Shown one piece after another: positions 16,418 to 24,614 of a stretch of DNA of 24,632 bases. The notes below the pieces were generated by a model. That model made no database searches. It saw nothing but the letters and a program-made list of their open reading frames with translations, and was not told where the DNA came from. A program made the translations under genes and the position numbers. Origin of the DNA: Peptococcaceae bacterium UBA5356 (GTDB lineage: Bacteria > Bacillota > Peptococcia > DRI-13 > DTU073); the NCBI GenBank assembly GCA_002407935.1, contig DHPU01000045.1:1-24632 (forward strand), written 5' to 3'. Numbering within the stretch: position 1 is the stretch's first letter; each line of letters starts with the position of its first letter.

Positions 16418-16547
16418 CCGCGGGAAGGGCTTTACTGTCTCAATCTTTGACACTGGATATCCTCGCGGCAAAGAGCGGAAGAGTATTATTTGCCCTTGGT
16501 GCGGCGCTGAAAACGGCAGCGAAATGACAACCGAAACAAATCTGTAA
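16413..16547 (+). other. Possible remnant or overlapping small CxxC ORF between HTH and fic
   Basis: In a different frame from the HTH gene, about 44 codons read INRGKGFTVSIFDTGYP, then KSIICPWCGAENGSE and a stop at 16547. The CPWCGAE half zinc-ribbon looks protein-like rather than random. There is no ATG, GTG or TTG start in this frame after the last upstream stop, so it may be a remnant or may have been joined to the HTH gene by a frameshift. Confidence 0.35.
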
Positions 16548-16562
16548 AAAGGAGTTGATGAA

Positions 16563-17318
16563 ATGACGATATATGAAAAAATCGACCGCTGTCATGCGGC
16601 TATTAGCGCGGTTCGTCCCTTCGAGGGTCATATGCTGGAGCAGCTGAAGGACTATTACCGTATCGGTCTCACTTGGTCAAGTAACGCCATTGAGGGGAAT
16701 ACCCTCACCATCAGCGAGACTAAGGTAGTTCTCGAAGACGGCCTGACGATTGCCGGCCGGCCGCTCCGGGATTTCTACGAGACGGTGGGTCATGGCAAGG
16801 CTTATAATTTCATATTTACCTTGATAGGGGAGAGGCGTATTTCTGCGACAGATATTAAGACTATACACCGCCTGTTCTACAAGGAAATTGACGAGGAGAA
16901 CGCTGGCACCTGGCGAAAGGAGCCGGTCGTGGTTTCCGGGACTGATTATGTGTTCCCGCACCCGGACGAACTGGACGGGCGCATGGCGGAACTGGACACT
17001 TGGATCGCAAATGAGCGGGGCAAGTATCACCCTGTGACTTTCGCCGGTCTGCTCCATCTCAAATTCGTTAGTATCCACCCGTTCATTGATGGGAACGGCA
17101 GGGCGAGCCGCCTCATCATGAACCTAGCGCTTATTCAGGACAGCTACCAGCTGGCTATCATACCGCCGATACTCCGGGTGGAATATAACGATACCATCCG
17201 CCAGTATCAGAACAAAGGGAAGCCTGAACCGTTCTGTGATTTCATTGCCGAGCGGGTCTATGAAACGCAGAAGGAAATCATGCGCCTCCTACACATCCCG
17301 CTCCCAGACCTGAAATAA
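16563..17318 (+). CDS. Fic/DOC family protein (predicted AMPylase)
   Basis: 251 residues. The active-site motif HPFIDGNGRASR (172-183) is complete, with the catalytic His172 and the phosphate-binding GNGR, so nucleotide transfer (usually AMP) to a target hydroxyl is predicted. An N-terminal inhibitory motif SxxxEG is present (Ser40 to Glu44-Gly45), so the protein should be self-inhibited by its own alpha helix (class II). A short N-terminal helical part precedes the Fic core, and no DNA-binding tail is seen. AAAAAGGAG lies before the ATG. It follows the HTH gene in the same direction; GC content and codon use are higher than in the flanking housekeeping genes. The target is unknown. Confidence 0.92.
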   Translation: MTIYEKIDRCHAAISAVRPFEGHMLEQLKDYYRIGLTWSSNAIEGNTLTISETKVVLEDGLTIAGRPLRDFYETVGHGKAYNFIFTLIGERRISATDIKTIHRLFYKEIDEENAGTWRKEPVVVSGTDYVFPHPDELDGRMAELDTWIANERGKYHPVTFAGLLHLKFVSIHPFIDGNGRASRLIMNLALIQDSYQLAIIPPILRVEYNDTIRQYQNKGKPEPFCDFIAERVYETQKEIMRLLHIPLPDLK

Positions 17319-17368
17319 AAAAGCGCCCTCTATTCTCCAAAAAGCGGAGGAAAAATCGACAAAAACCA

Positions 17369-17406
17369 AGCCCCGAATACCCTTGTTTTTACTGGGTTTC
17401 GGGGCT
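17369..17406. terminator. Bidirectional terminator between fic and guaA
   Basis: AGCCCCGAATACCC (17369-17382) pairs with GGGTTTCGGGGCT (17394-17406) with one bulged base. On the minus strand, after guaA, it is followed by TGGTTTTTGTCG; on the plus strand by GTTTC. It serves guaA best. Confidence 0.8.
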
Positions 17407-17415
17407 GTTTCACAT

Positions 17416-18369
17416 CTATTCCCACTCAATAGTAGCGGGAGGCTTAGAGGTGATATCATAAACCACACGATTAATCTGCGGCACTTCCCTAACAATTCTC
17501 CTGGAGATTTTATCAAGTAAATCATAGGGCAGCCGCACCCATTCTGCCGTCATGGCATCCTTGCTGTTAACAGCCCTTAACACAATAGGGTAAGCATAAG
17601 TCCGCTTTTCTTCCTTCATCCCTACGGTTTTAACGGAAGGAAGAACGGCAAAGTACTGCCAAATTGCCCTGGAGAGACCAGCTTGATAAATTTCTTCCCT
17701 TAATATGGCATCGGCCTCACGCAATATCTCCAATTTTTCTTCCGTAATCTCCCCAATAATTCTCACTGCCAGACCAGGTCCGGGAAAAGGCTGACGACTA
17801 ACCATTTCTTCCGACAACCCCATTTTTCTACCTACTTGACGCACCTCATCCTTGAAAAGCTTTCGTAACGGCTCCACCAACTGAAATTGTAAGTCCTCCG
17901 GCAATCCCCCTACATTATGATGCGACTTAATCGTTGCTCCCGTGCTTGTCTCACTTTCAATTACGTCCGGATAAATTGTTCCCTGCACCAGAAAATCTAT
18001 TTTCCCCAGCTTAGCCGCTTCATCTTCAAAAACGCGAATAAACTCATTCCCGATAATTTTTCTTTTCCTTTCGGGATCAGTTACTCCGGCTACTTTCTCT
18101 AAAAAACGTTGCCGGGCATCAACAAAAACCAGCCTAATATGGTACTTCCCTTCAAAAAGAGCCCGCACCTGCTCCGGTTCTCCTTTACGCATAAATCCAT
18201 GATCAACAAATACACAGGTAAGCTGATCGCCTATCGCTCTATGCACTAATATAGCGGCCACCGAAGAATCAACACCCCCGCTAAGCCCACAAAGCGCTTT
18301 TTTATCTCCTACCTGTTCTTTTATTAACTTAACCTGTTCTTCAATAAAAGCTTCCAGATGTTCTTTCAA
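17416..18369 (-). CDS. guaA: GMP synthase, ATP-pyrophosphatase subunit only (no glutaminase domain)
   Basis: Converts XMP to GMP through an adenylyl intermediate. At 317 aa it has the whole ATP-PPase domain (P-loop SGGVDSS, residues 30-36; VFVDHGFMRKGE; VQGTIYPDVIES) and the C-terminal dimerization domain ending PATIEWE. The N-terminal class-I glutaminase of about 200 residues in usual bacterial GuaA (about 510 aa) is absent. This is not a broken gene: the start is a TTG at 18369 with AAGGTGAGG upstream, and 18 bp before it is the hpt stop. The arrangement resembles the archaeal split enzyme (GuaAa + GuaAb). A separate glutaminase must be encoded elsewhere, or the enzyme uses ammonia. Confidence 0.93.
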   Translation of the reverse strand: MKEHLEAFIEEQVKLIKEQVGDKKALCGLSGGVDSSVAAILVHRAIGDQLTCVFVDHGFMRKGEPEQVRALFEGKYHIRLVFVDARQRFLEKVAGVTDPERKRKIIGNEFIRVFEDEAAKLGKIDFLVQGTIYPDVIESETSTGATIKSHHNVGGLPEDLQFQLVEPLRKLFKDEVRQVGRKMGLSEEMVSRQPFPGPGLAVRIIGEITEEKLEILREADAILREEIYQAGLSRAIWQYFAVLPSVKTVGMKEEKRTYAYPIVLRAVNSKDAMTAEWVRLPYDLLDKISRRIVREVPQINRVVYDITSKPPATIEWE

Positions 18370-18387
18370 TTCAACCGCCTCACCTTA

Positions 18388-18939
18388 CTATCTTAGATTT
18401 GTTTTTTGATAACATTCCGGTTTTAATACTCCTACATAAGGGAGATTGCGAAATTTTCCACTAAAATCAAGCCCATACCCCACTACAAATTCATCAGGAA
18501 TATCATATCCCTTATAATCAGGTAACAAATCTGCCTTCCGGCGACTGGGCTTGTCCAAAAAAGTACAGATTTTTAAACTAGCCGGCCGGCGTGCTTTTAA
18601 ATTTTCTTTAAGATAACTCAACGTCAAACCGGTATCAATGATATCCTCGACAAGCAAAATATCTTTTCCGGCAATATCTCCCTCCAAGTCTTTTAGAATC
18701 CGCACCACACCGGAAGTATGGGTAGACGTGCCGTAACTCGAAACAGCCATAAAATCCATTTGTAAAGGCACCTTAATCTCTCTGACCAAATCCGCCAAAA
18801 AAACAATGGCTCCTTTCAAAATCCCGATCACAACCAGGTTTTTATCTTGATAGTCTAGAGAAATACCCTCCCCTAATTCTCGGACTTTACTTTTAATCTG
18901 TTCTTCTGAAATAAGTATTTTAGCTATCTGATTCTGCAT
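18388..18939 (-). CDS. hpt: Hypoxanthine(-guanine) phosphoribosyltransferase
   Basis: Salvages hypoxanthine and guanine with PRPP to IMP/GMP. 183 residues, normal length. The PRPP-binding motif LLVEDIIDTGLTL is present, with the flexible-loop SSYGTST region and the C-terminal base-binding VVGYGLDF. It is the first gene of an operon with guaA (18-bp gap) and lies beneath a consensus promoter. In many Firmicutes hpt sits with tilS and ftsH; here it is with guaA, so salvage and GMP synthesis are co-expressed. Confidence 0.96.
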   Translation of the reverse strand: MQNQIAKILISEEQIKSKVRELGEGISLDYQDKNLVVIGILKGAIVFLADLVREIKVPLQMDFMAVSSYGTSTHTSGVVRILKDLEGDIAGKDILLVEDIIDTGLTLSYLKENLKARRPASLKICTFLDKPSRRKADLLPDYKGYDIPDEFVVGYGLDFSGKFRNLPYVGVLKPECYQKTNLR

Positions 18940-18989
18940 CGTTAACCCCTTATTCTCTTCTATTTTTAAATCATCTTTTTAACGCTTTG

Positions 18990-19018
18990 ATTATATCAAC
19001 CTCAATTTTTCTTGTCAA
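18990..19018 (-). promoter_or_regulatory. Consensus SigA promoter of hpt-guaA
   Basis: TTGACA (19018-19013), 17-bp spacer, TATAAT (18995-18990) on the minus strand. This is a perfect match to both consensus hexamers at optimal spacing, so strong expression is expected. It lies within 25 bp of the end of the LolA-like gene. Confidence 0.85.
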
Positions 19019-19040
19019 GAAAAGTTAGCCCAAGAAAGGC

Positions 19041-19769
19041 TTACTCCACTGGGGCTTTTAGCTCTATCGGAAGATGATAATCAGTAAGCAAAAGATCAAC
19101 GCTTAAGGTCTGCCCAGCTTTTTCCCGATGTTCCGCCGTAATCCTCGCTTGACGAATTAAACCTTCCTTCTTATCTACCCAAAGAATGTAATCAAAGTCT
19201 TGCCAGAAAAGCCCCAGATACTTACTCTCCCCCTTTGTCATAACCTCATATACACGACAAGACTTTCCTCCTAATCTTTCCGTCCCCGCTTCCTGCACGA
19301 CAAAATTCCCCTCTGGAAAATTTAAAACCCCCAGCGGATTCAATTCAGCAATTAACTGCTCTACTCCCACCCGCCCTCCGGCCGGAATCATCACCCAATT
19401 TTTAGTGGAAGCATCCTTCCTATAGATCGTCTCTCCCAAGTAATATAAATCTACATCGGCTTTAATTAAAGGTATAGAGCCCTGCAAATGAATTCCCTCC
19501 GCAGATTTTTCACCGTGTATATCTGAAATGAGGACATCCTTCCCCTCCTGAGATCGCTTAGCTATCACTTGAAAACGGTAATTCTCCACCTGAAAGGTCT
19601 TGACTAGACTTTGCTTCACAGCTTCCTCGGGAGGAAGTTTATTCATCTCCCCATAGATATAGCTGGTTCCATAAAAAAGGACTACAGCTAAAAGAAAAGT
19701 AACAAACCATTTCCATTTAGCTCTTCCCGGATTTAAAATGGACAGCAACAAAATCGGCCTATTTCTCAT
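19041..19769 (-). CDS. Membrane-anchored LolA/LppX-like lipoprotein-carrier fold protein
   Basis: About 242 residues. One N-terminal transmembrane helix (KWFVTFLLAVVLFYGTSYIY, about residues 19-40) anchors an extracytoplasmic domain. The rest is beta-rich and resembles outer-membrane lipoprotein-sorting proteins or DUF-type LolA-like proteins found in Gram-positives (LGGKSCRVYEV, FWQDFDYILWVDKKEGLI). In Gram-positives these may carry lipids or sense envelope state; function is uncertain. I prefer the ATG at 19769, with GAGGGG 11 bases upstream; a GTG at 19778 is possible. It lies 65-75 bp after the LonH-type protease gene in the same direction and may be co-transcribed. Confidence 0.6.
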   Translation of the reverse strand: MRNRPILLLSILNPGRAKWKWFVTFLLAVVLFYGTSYIYGEMNKLPPEEAVKQSLVKTFQVENYRFQVIAKRSQEGKDVLISDIHGEKSAEGIHLQGSIPLIKADVDLYYLGETIYRKDASTKNWVMIPAGGRVGVEQLIAELNPLGVLNFPEGNFVVQEAGTERLGGKSCRVYEVMTKGESKYLGLFWQDFDYILWVDKKEGLIRQARITAEHREKAGQTLSVDLLLTDYHLPIELKAPVE

Positions 19770-19843
19770 CCTCTTCACTTCCCCTCGTTAGTTTCCTTCT
19801 TACCTCATTTTTACGAGAGGGAGTGAAGAAATATTCCTCTAAA

Positions 19844-22243
19844 TCAGTATTCTGCCTTTTCTTTTTTTACCATACGATAATACTCCTCTAATTTTTTCTG
19901 CACTCGGCCAAAAACCGAATCTACCGCATAATTACCCTGTTCATCTTCATTTCCGGCCGAAACCCCTGTGAGAATCTCAATTCCTTCTTCTAAAGTTTTC
20001 ACGGCATATATATGAAAATTTTCTTCCTTTACCGCCTGCACAACCTCTTCATCAAGCATCAAATTAACTACATTCTGCTCTGGGATAATCACGCCCTGAC
20101 TTCCTGTCAAACCTTTAGTTTTACAAACCTGGAAAAAGCCTTCGATCTTCTGATTAACTCCACCAATCGGTTGAATACACCCTTTTTGGTTAACAGAACC
20201 TGTTACAGCTATCCCCTGCGCAAGCGGCAATTCGGCGAGACTTGATAAAAGCGCATATAGTTCCGCACTAGAAGCACTATCTCCGTCTACCCCGCTATAC
20301 ATTTGTTCAAAACAAATACTAGCCGAAAAAGAAACAGGACAACCTCTGCCAAATTTTTCTCCCATATAACCACTTAGAATTAAAATACCTTTATCATGAA
20401 GAGCACCACTTAATTTTACTTCTCTTTCAATATTAATAAGACCTTTTCTACCCAAAAAAGTATTTACCGTAATCCGATTAGGCTTACCAAAAACATATTC
20501 CCCTGTATCCAATACAGCCAACCCATTAACCTGCCCTATCACACTTTTCTCTGTATCAATAAGAATAACTCCCTCAGCAATCATTTCCTGCAGTTTCTTC
20601 TCATGCTTATTCGAACGATACACCTTCTCCCCAATCGCCTTTTTAACATGCTCAGCCGTCACCAGTGCAGCACCATCCAGTCTGGCCCAAGTATCAGCTT
20701 CATAAATAATTTCCACCAATTCATTAAAGCGAGTAGATAATTTCTCCTGACTATCCGCCAAACGCGAACTATACTCTACAATCTGACCCACGGCCTCCCT
20801 AGTAAAATGCTGTAGCTGTTCTTTTTCGCAATGGTCACTGATAAACCGCGCCAGTTTATACATATGCTCCTCGGTGCGATCCATCTCTACATCAAAATCA
20901 ACCATGATTTTAAAAAGCTTACGAAAATCCTCGTCATAGTAATACAGCATACTATATTCCACATAACTGCCAATCATAATAACCTTCACATTCAAAGGAA
21001 TCGGTTCCGGTTTTAAAGAAGAGGTCGCAATAAGGCCCACTTGATCCCGAATACTTTCCATTTGAATTTGCCCCGTTTTAAGTGTTCTTTTAAGAGCATC
21101 CCAACAAAAAGGACTCGCCAATACATCCTTACATCTAAGGATCAAATAACCCCCATTGGCCTGATGAAGCGAACCTGCTTTTATTTTCGTAAAATTAGTT
21201 GTCAATACCCCCATCTGATTTTCATATTCAATTCTACCCATTAAATTATAATAAATGGGGTTTGGTTCCGAAATAACCGGCGCACCTAATGTTTTTTCAT
21301 TGTCGATTAAGACATTTACTTGATACTTTTGGAAAGGATCCTTGGTCGGATTTTCCTTAAGCAGCAATGCTTCTAATCCGCTCTTCTGCTCTTTTGCTTT
21401 AAATTCCTTCGCGTTTTTTAAAAGATCCTGCTTAATATTTTCCAAATGCTCCAAAACAACAGGATTCGCCGCATATTTCTCCGTTAATTCACTAAAAAGG
21501 TGCCCAATCTTATTTAAAAGAGTCCCACTTTCCAGCTTTTCTAATTCTATTTCTATTTCTCTTTCAAATTCACGCAAGCTCTTAAAAGCGTCTAAAATCA
21601 GATAATTTAATTTCTTAGAGTTCCCTTCTATTACCTCATTTCGTTCCGGTTCTAAATTCTGATATTCTTCTTCTTCCATCGGCTTGCCTTCCCCATTTAA
21701 CGGAATCGTAATTAAGCCTTTTTCGGAAGACTTCAAGGCGAAGCCCAATTCTTTCGCAATCTTATTGATATACGTCTGTACATCATTTTGTTGATTCTGT
21801 AATTTCTGCAGAAGAACAGTTTTTGCTTTTTGATGTTCCTCCGCTTCTAAAACTCTGGGAATTTCCAGTTTAACCCGGGATAAAATTTCACTGATTTCCT
21901 TTTGAAATTCCACGGCTCTACCCGGTAAAAAAGAGACTGACTTAGGCTGATCAGGATTATCAAAATTATATAAATAACACCAATCCAGCGGTTTTTCTCC
22001 TTCCGTAGCAACCTTATTTACCAAAGACTGTGTATAACTGTTCCTTCCCGTACCTGTTACACCTACTATAAAAATATTATAGCCTTGTTTATTAATCTTC
22101 AGTCCAAACTCCAAAGCTCTTACTGCCCGTTCCTGCCCAATAATCCCCTCCAAAGGTGAAATATCTGCTGTCGATTGAAAAGGAAAAACACTACAGTCAC
22201 AAGTTTTACGCAATTGTTCAGATTTAATTTCCCATTTATTCAT
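19844..22243 (-). CDS. Lon-like ATP-dependent protease (LonH/YcbZ type, AAA_32 + Lon protease domain)
   Basis: Predicted cytosolic peptidase of MEROPS family S16. 799 residues. The P-loop is GVTGTGRNS (61-69), with Arg in place of the usual Lys, a feature of this family. A coiled-coil-rich insert lies at about 100-310. A degenerate AAA region follows (NGGYLILRCKDVL; IMIGSYVEYSMLYYYDEDF). The C-terminal Lon proteolytic domain holds the Ser-Lys dyad: Ser656 in GDSAS and Lys699 in GGVNQKIEGF, 43 residues apart as in E. coli Lon. There is no Lon N-terminal substrate domain, so it is not the housekeeping Lon. GAGGAG lies 12 bases before the ATG. Confidence 0.92.
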   Translation of the reverse strand: MNKWEIKSEQLRKTCDCSVFPFQSTADISPLEGIIGQERAVRALEFGLKINKQGYNIFIVGVTGTGRNSYTQSLVNKVATEGEKPLDWCYLYNFDNPDQPKSVSFLPGRAVEFQKEISEILSRVKLEIPRVLEAEEHQKAKTVLLQKLQNQQNDVQTYINKIAKELGFALKSSEKGLITIPLNGEGKPMEEEEYQNLEPERNEVIEGNSKKLNYLILDAFKSLREFEREIEIELEKLESGTLLNKIGHLFSELTEKYAANPVVLEHLENIKQDLLKNAKEFKAKEQKSGLEALLLKENPTKDPFQKYQVNVLIDNEKTLGAPVISEPNPIYYNLMGRIEYENQMGVLTTNFTKIKAGSLHQANGGYLILRCKDVLASPFCWDALKRTLKTGQIQMESIRDQVGLIATSSLKPEPIPLNVKVIMIGSYVEYSMLYYYDEDFRKLFKIMVDFDVEMDRTEEHMYKLARFISDHCEKEQLQHFTREAVGQIVEYSSRLADSQEKLSTRFNELVEIIYEADTWARLDGAALVTAEHVKKAIGEKVYRSNKHEKKLQEMIAEGVILIDTEKSVIGQVNGLAVLDTGEYVFGKPNRITVNTFLGRKGLINIEREVKLSGALHDKGILILSGYMGEKFGRGCPVSFSASICFEQMYSGVDGDSASSAELYALLSSLAELPLAQGIAVTGSVNQKGCIQPIGGVNQKIEGFFQVCKTKGLTGSQGVIIPEQNVVNLMLDEEVVQAVKEENFHIYAVKTLEEGIEILTGVSAGNEDEQGNYAVDSVFGRVQKKLEEYYRMVKKEKAEY

Positions 22244-22487
22244 CTAAAATTATATCTCCTCTCAAAACCAGATATCTTCTTTTTCTTCTACATAATTATT
22301 TGTTTTCCTTCAAAAACCTTTGCCTTTTTAAAAATATATTTTCCAACTTTCAAGCTTATTTGTCTAAATTATTATATACTTAACATTATTTTTATACCAC
22401 TTTAAAACATTATCGAAATTATGCAGGATTTTACACTGTAGTTAGCGAATTTTAGTTAATGTATGTAATAAAGAGGTGAACGCATAG
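22244..22487. other. AT-rich divergent intergenic region between the Lon-like gene and motA
   Basis: About 240 bp, very AT-rich, separating divergent genes. It must hold promoters for both, but no convincing SigA hexamer pair or SigD-type (CTAAA-N15-GCCGATAT) flagellar promoter was found. A weak TTTACA-N17-TAGTTA lies upstream of motA (around 22431-22459). No ORF, repeat or RNA is recognised. Confidence 0.4.
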
Positions 22488-23285
22488 ATGGATATTGCAA
22501 CATTATTAGGCTTGATCATTGCCTTCGGAGGAATTCTCGCCGGTTATATGGAAGAAGGCGGTGCTATAGCCGGTCTGCTTAGTCCTTCCTCTGCCCTTAT
22601 TGTTCTTGGCGCAACAATCGGCGCAGTATTTATCTCTGTACCAATGAAATTAATAAAAGAAACTCCCAAGCTATTAAAACTAGTTTTCTTTGAAAAACGA
22701 ATTGATTACACAGAGCTAATTGAAAAAATTACCGGGCTAGCCGGCGTTGCTCGTAAAGAAGGTATTCTTGCCCTAGAGAATTCTACTAAAGACATGGACA
22801 ATAAATTTCTCGTAAACGGTATAAATATGGTCATCGATGGTATGGACAAAGAATCCATCCAAAGTATTATGGAAGTGGAGATAAACGCCATCTCCGAAAG
22901 GCACACCCGCCGTGCTAAAATCTTCGAAATAGCCGGTGGCTACTGCCCTACAATGGGAATCTTGGGTACTGTAATGAGTATGATTTGTGTCTTAAAAGAT
23001 TTAAGCGATCCCGGTTCACTAGGTCCCAAAATTGCGATGGCCTTTACCGCAACTTTATACGGTGTTGGCTTCGCCAATGTGTTCTTTTTGCCCGTCGCCG
23101 AAAAATTAAAAGCAAAATCTCAGGACGAGATGATTGCGCTGGAAATGACCATGGAAGGGATCCTCTCTATTCAGTCCGGAGAAAGCCCCAAGATTATTAA
23201 AGAAAAGCTCTTGGTCTTCACTAATGAAATTAATCAATCTGTTACGGAGGATAATAATAATGGCCAAGAAGAAAAAACCGGCTGA
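22488..23285 (+). CDS. motA: Flagellar motor stator protein MotA
   Basis: Ion-channel subunit of the stator that drives flagellar rotation; cytoplasmic membrane. 265 residues with four helices: two N-terminal (MDIATLLGLIIAFGGILAGY; SSALIVLGATIGAVFISV), a large cytoplasmic loop, and two C-terminal helices (the family block GGYCPTMGILGTVMSMICVL and MAFTATLYGVGFANVFFLPV). AAAGAGGTG precedes the ATG. It overlaps motB by 26 bp. No other flagellar gene is in the window, so the pair is stand-alone here. Whether H+ or Na+ is used cannot be settled from sequence. Confidence 0.96.
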   Translation: MDIATLLGLIIAFGGILAGYMEEGGAIAGLLSPSSALIVLGATIGAVFISVPMKLIKETPKLLKLVFFEKRIDYTELIEKITGLAGVARKEGILALENSTKDMDNKFLVNGINMVIDGMDKESIQSIMEVEINAISERHTRRAKIFEIAGGYCPTMGILGTVMSMICVLKDLSDPGSLGPKIAMAFTATLYGVGFANVFFLPVAEKLKAKSQDEMIALEMTMEGILSIQSGESPKIIKEKLLVFTNEINQSVTEDNNNGQEEKTG

Positions 23286-23985
23286 ACATTTAAATGCGGA
23301 ACGTTGGCTTGTTTCTTACGCTGATTTTATGACTTTACTTTTTATTCTTTTTATCGTTCTTTTTTCCTTCAGCCAAATTGACGCAAAAAAGTATCAAGAA
23401 GTGGCCTCCTCTCTCTCTACTCAATTTTCGGGCGGCGGAGGGCTTTCTGGAGGTGGAAATCCCGTCATGAATATGCCGGGTACCGGTCCCGGAAATGGCA
23501 CTGAAGAATTAACACCTGAACAAAAAGAAAAAAAGGCCTTAGCTAAATTATCCAAAGATATTGAGGAATATGCGAACGAAAAAGGAGTAAAATCAAACAT
23601 TAACCTCCGTTATGGCGAAAGAGGGTTATGCATCTCCATCACCGGAACAGTACTTTATCAGGATGCCAGTGCTACCTTAACCCCGGAAGCCAAAGAGTTC
23701 ATCAAAGTTATTTCTGATCAGCTAAAAACCCTCCCTAATCATATCCGCGTGGAAGGACATACCGATAACAGACCGATTATTACAAAAGAATTTCCCTCCA
23801 ACTGGGAACTATCTGCCGCTCGCTCTGTAAACCTAGTACGTTACTTTATTGAAGAACTCACCTTTGATCCAACCCGGCTATCCGTAGCAGGCTATGGAGA
23901 ATATCGTCCCGTTGCTTCCAACGACACAACCGAAGGACGCAGTAAAAACAGAAGAATCGAAATCATCATCCTAAAAACAGAATAA
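23260..23985 (+). CDS. motB: Flagellar motor stator protein MotB
   Basis: Partner of MotA that conducts the ion and anchors the stator to peptidoglycan. 241 residues. A single helix follows a Lys-rich N-terminus, with the ion-binding Asp22 in SYADFMTLLF. A plug/linker rich in Gly follows (GGGGLSGGGNP). The OmpA-like domain (about 115-241) has VEGHTDNRPI, NWELSAARS and SKNRRIEI. The start is the ATG at 23260, with ACGGAGG nine bases upstream; the longer frame from 23224 lies inside motA and is not supported. Followed at once by a strong terminator. Confidence 0.96.
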   Translation: MAKKKKPAEHLNAERWLVSYADFMTLLFILFIVLFSFSQIDAKKYQEVASSLSTQFSGGGGLSGGGNPVMNMPGTGPGNGTEELTPEQKEKKALAKLSKDIEEYANEKGVKSNINLRYGERGLCISITGTVLYQDASATLTPEAKEFIKVISDQLKTLPNHIRVEGHTDNRPIITKEFPSNWELSAARSVNLVRYFIEELTFDPTRLSVAGYGEYRPVASNDTTEGRSKNRRIEIIILKTE

Positions 23986-24032
23986 AAAGCACGTCATTCT
24001 ACTTAAATACTAGTGGGATGAACGTGCTTTTT
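23984..24032. terminator. Bidirectional terminator between motB and the CBS gene
   Basis: AAAAAGCACGT (23984-23994) pairs perfectly with ACGTGCTTTTT (24022-24032), 11 bp, with a T-run on each side, so it works for motAB (plus) and for the convergent CBS gene (minus). Confidence 0.9.
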
Positions 24033-24036
24033 ATAA

Positions 24037-24468
24037 TTACATCTGCGGACGACTGGGGGTGGAAATATCTGATAAAGCTCGCTCTGAAGCATGGTCAAAG
24101 CGACTATTGACTGCCATATCTCCCAAAGCTACAAAGCCTGCTAGCTTGCCATTTTCTACCACCGGCAAACGGCGTATTTGTATATCACCCATCAATTCTA
24201 GAGCAGAGTCTACTTCCATCTCCACCTTACCCACAATCAGCTTATCAGTCATAATCTCCCTGCATTTGGTTGTTTTGGGGTCTTTCCCTGTGCAGACAAC
24301 TCTGAGCACAATATCTCGGTCAGTAACTATCCCCTCCACATCCAAATTATCCTTACATATCGGGATGGAGCCGATATCTTTATCTTTCATAAGCTGCGCA
24401 GCATCATAAATGGAAGTATCCGGGGAGACCGCAATTACTTCTTTCGTCATGATTTCTTTTAACTTCAT
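24037..24468 (-). CDS. CBS-domain pair protein
   Basis: 143 residues made almost wholly of two CBS domains (about 5-60 and 70-125). The motifs EIMTKEVIAVSP, VTDRDIVLRVV, REIMTDKLI and RLPVVENGKLAGFVAL are typical. Such proteins bind adenine nucleotides or similar ligands and act as energy sensors or regulators of partners. The start is the ATG at 24468, with AGAGGT six bases upstream; a GTG one codon earlier is possible. The partner cannot be inferred; neighbours are motAB (convergent) and groEL (upstream, with a terminator between). Confidence 0.9.
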   Translation of the reverse strand: MKLKEIMTKEVIAVSPDTSIYDAAQLMKDKDIGSIPICKDNLDVEGIVTDRDIVLRVVCTGKDPKTTKCREIMTDKLIVGKVEMEVDSALELMGDIQIRRLPVVENGKLAGFVALGDMAVNSRFDHASERALSDISTPSRPQM

Positions 24469-24544
24469 CACAGTACCTCTCTTTCTTAATATACCTTTTC
24501 TTTTATATAGGATGTCCTAAACATAAAAAATAAAACTATAATTT

Positions 24545-24590
24545 AAAAAGGTCTATCTCACAATTAATAAATTATGAGATAGACCTTTTT
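24545..24590 (-). terminator. Terminator of the upstream (groEL-like) gene
   Basis: A perfect 16-bp stem (24545-24560 with 24575-24590), loop 14 nt, with AAAAA/TTTTT tails so it can work on either strand. It lies 24 bp after the partial gene's stop. Confidence 0.9.
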
Positions 24591-24614
24591 CTATATATCT
24601 TTTGAACAAGCCGT

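Noticed and set aside
17416..18369. guaA as a pseudogene truncated by frameshift
   Set aside because: The start is preceded by a good RBS and the hpt stop lies 18 bp upstream, leaving no room for a lost GATase domain.
22244..22487. SigD-type flagellar promoter for motA
   Set aside because: No CTAAA-N15-GCCGATAT match was found; only a weak SigA-like pair exists.
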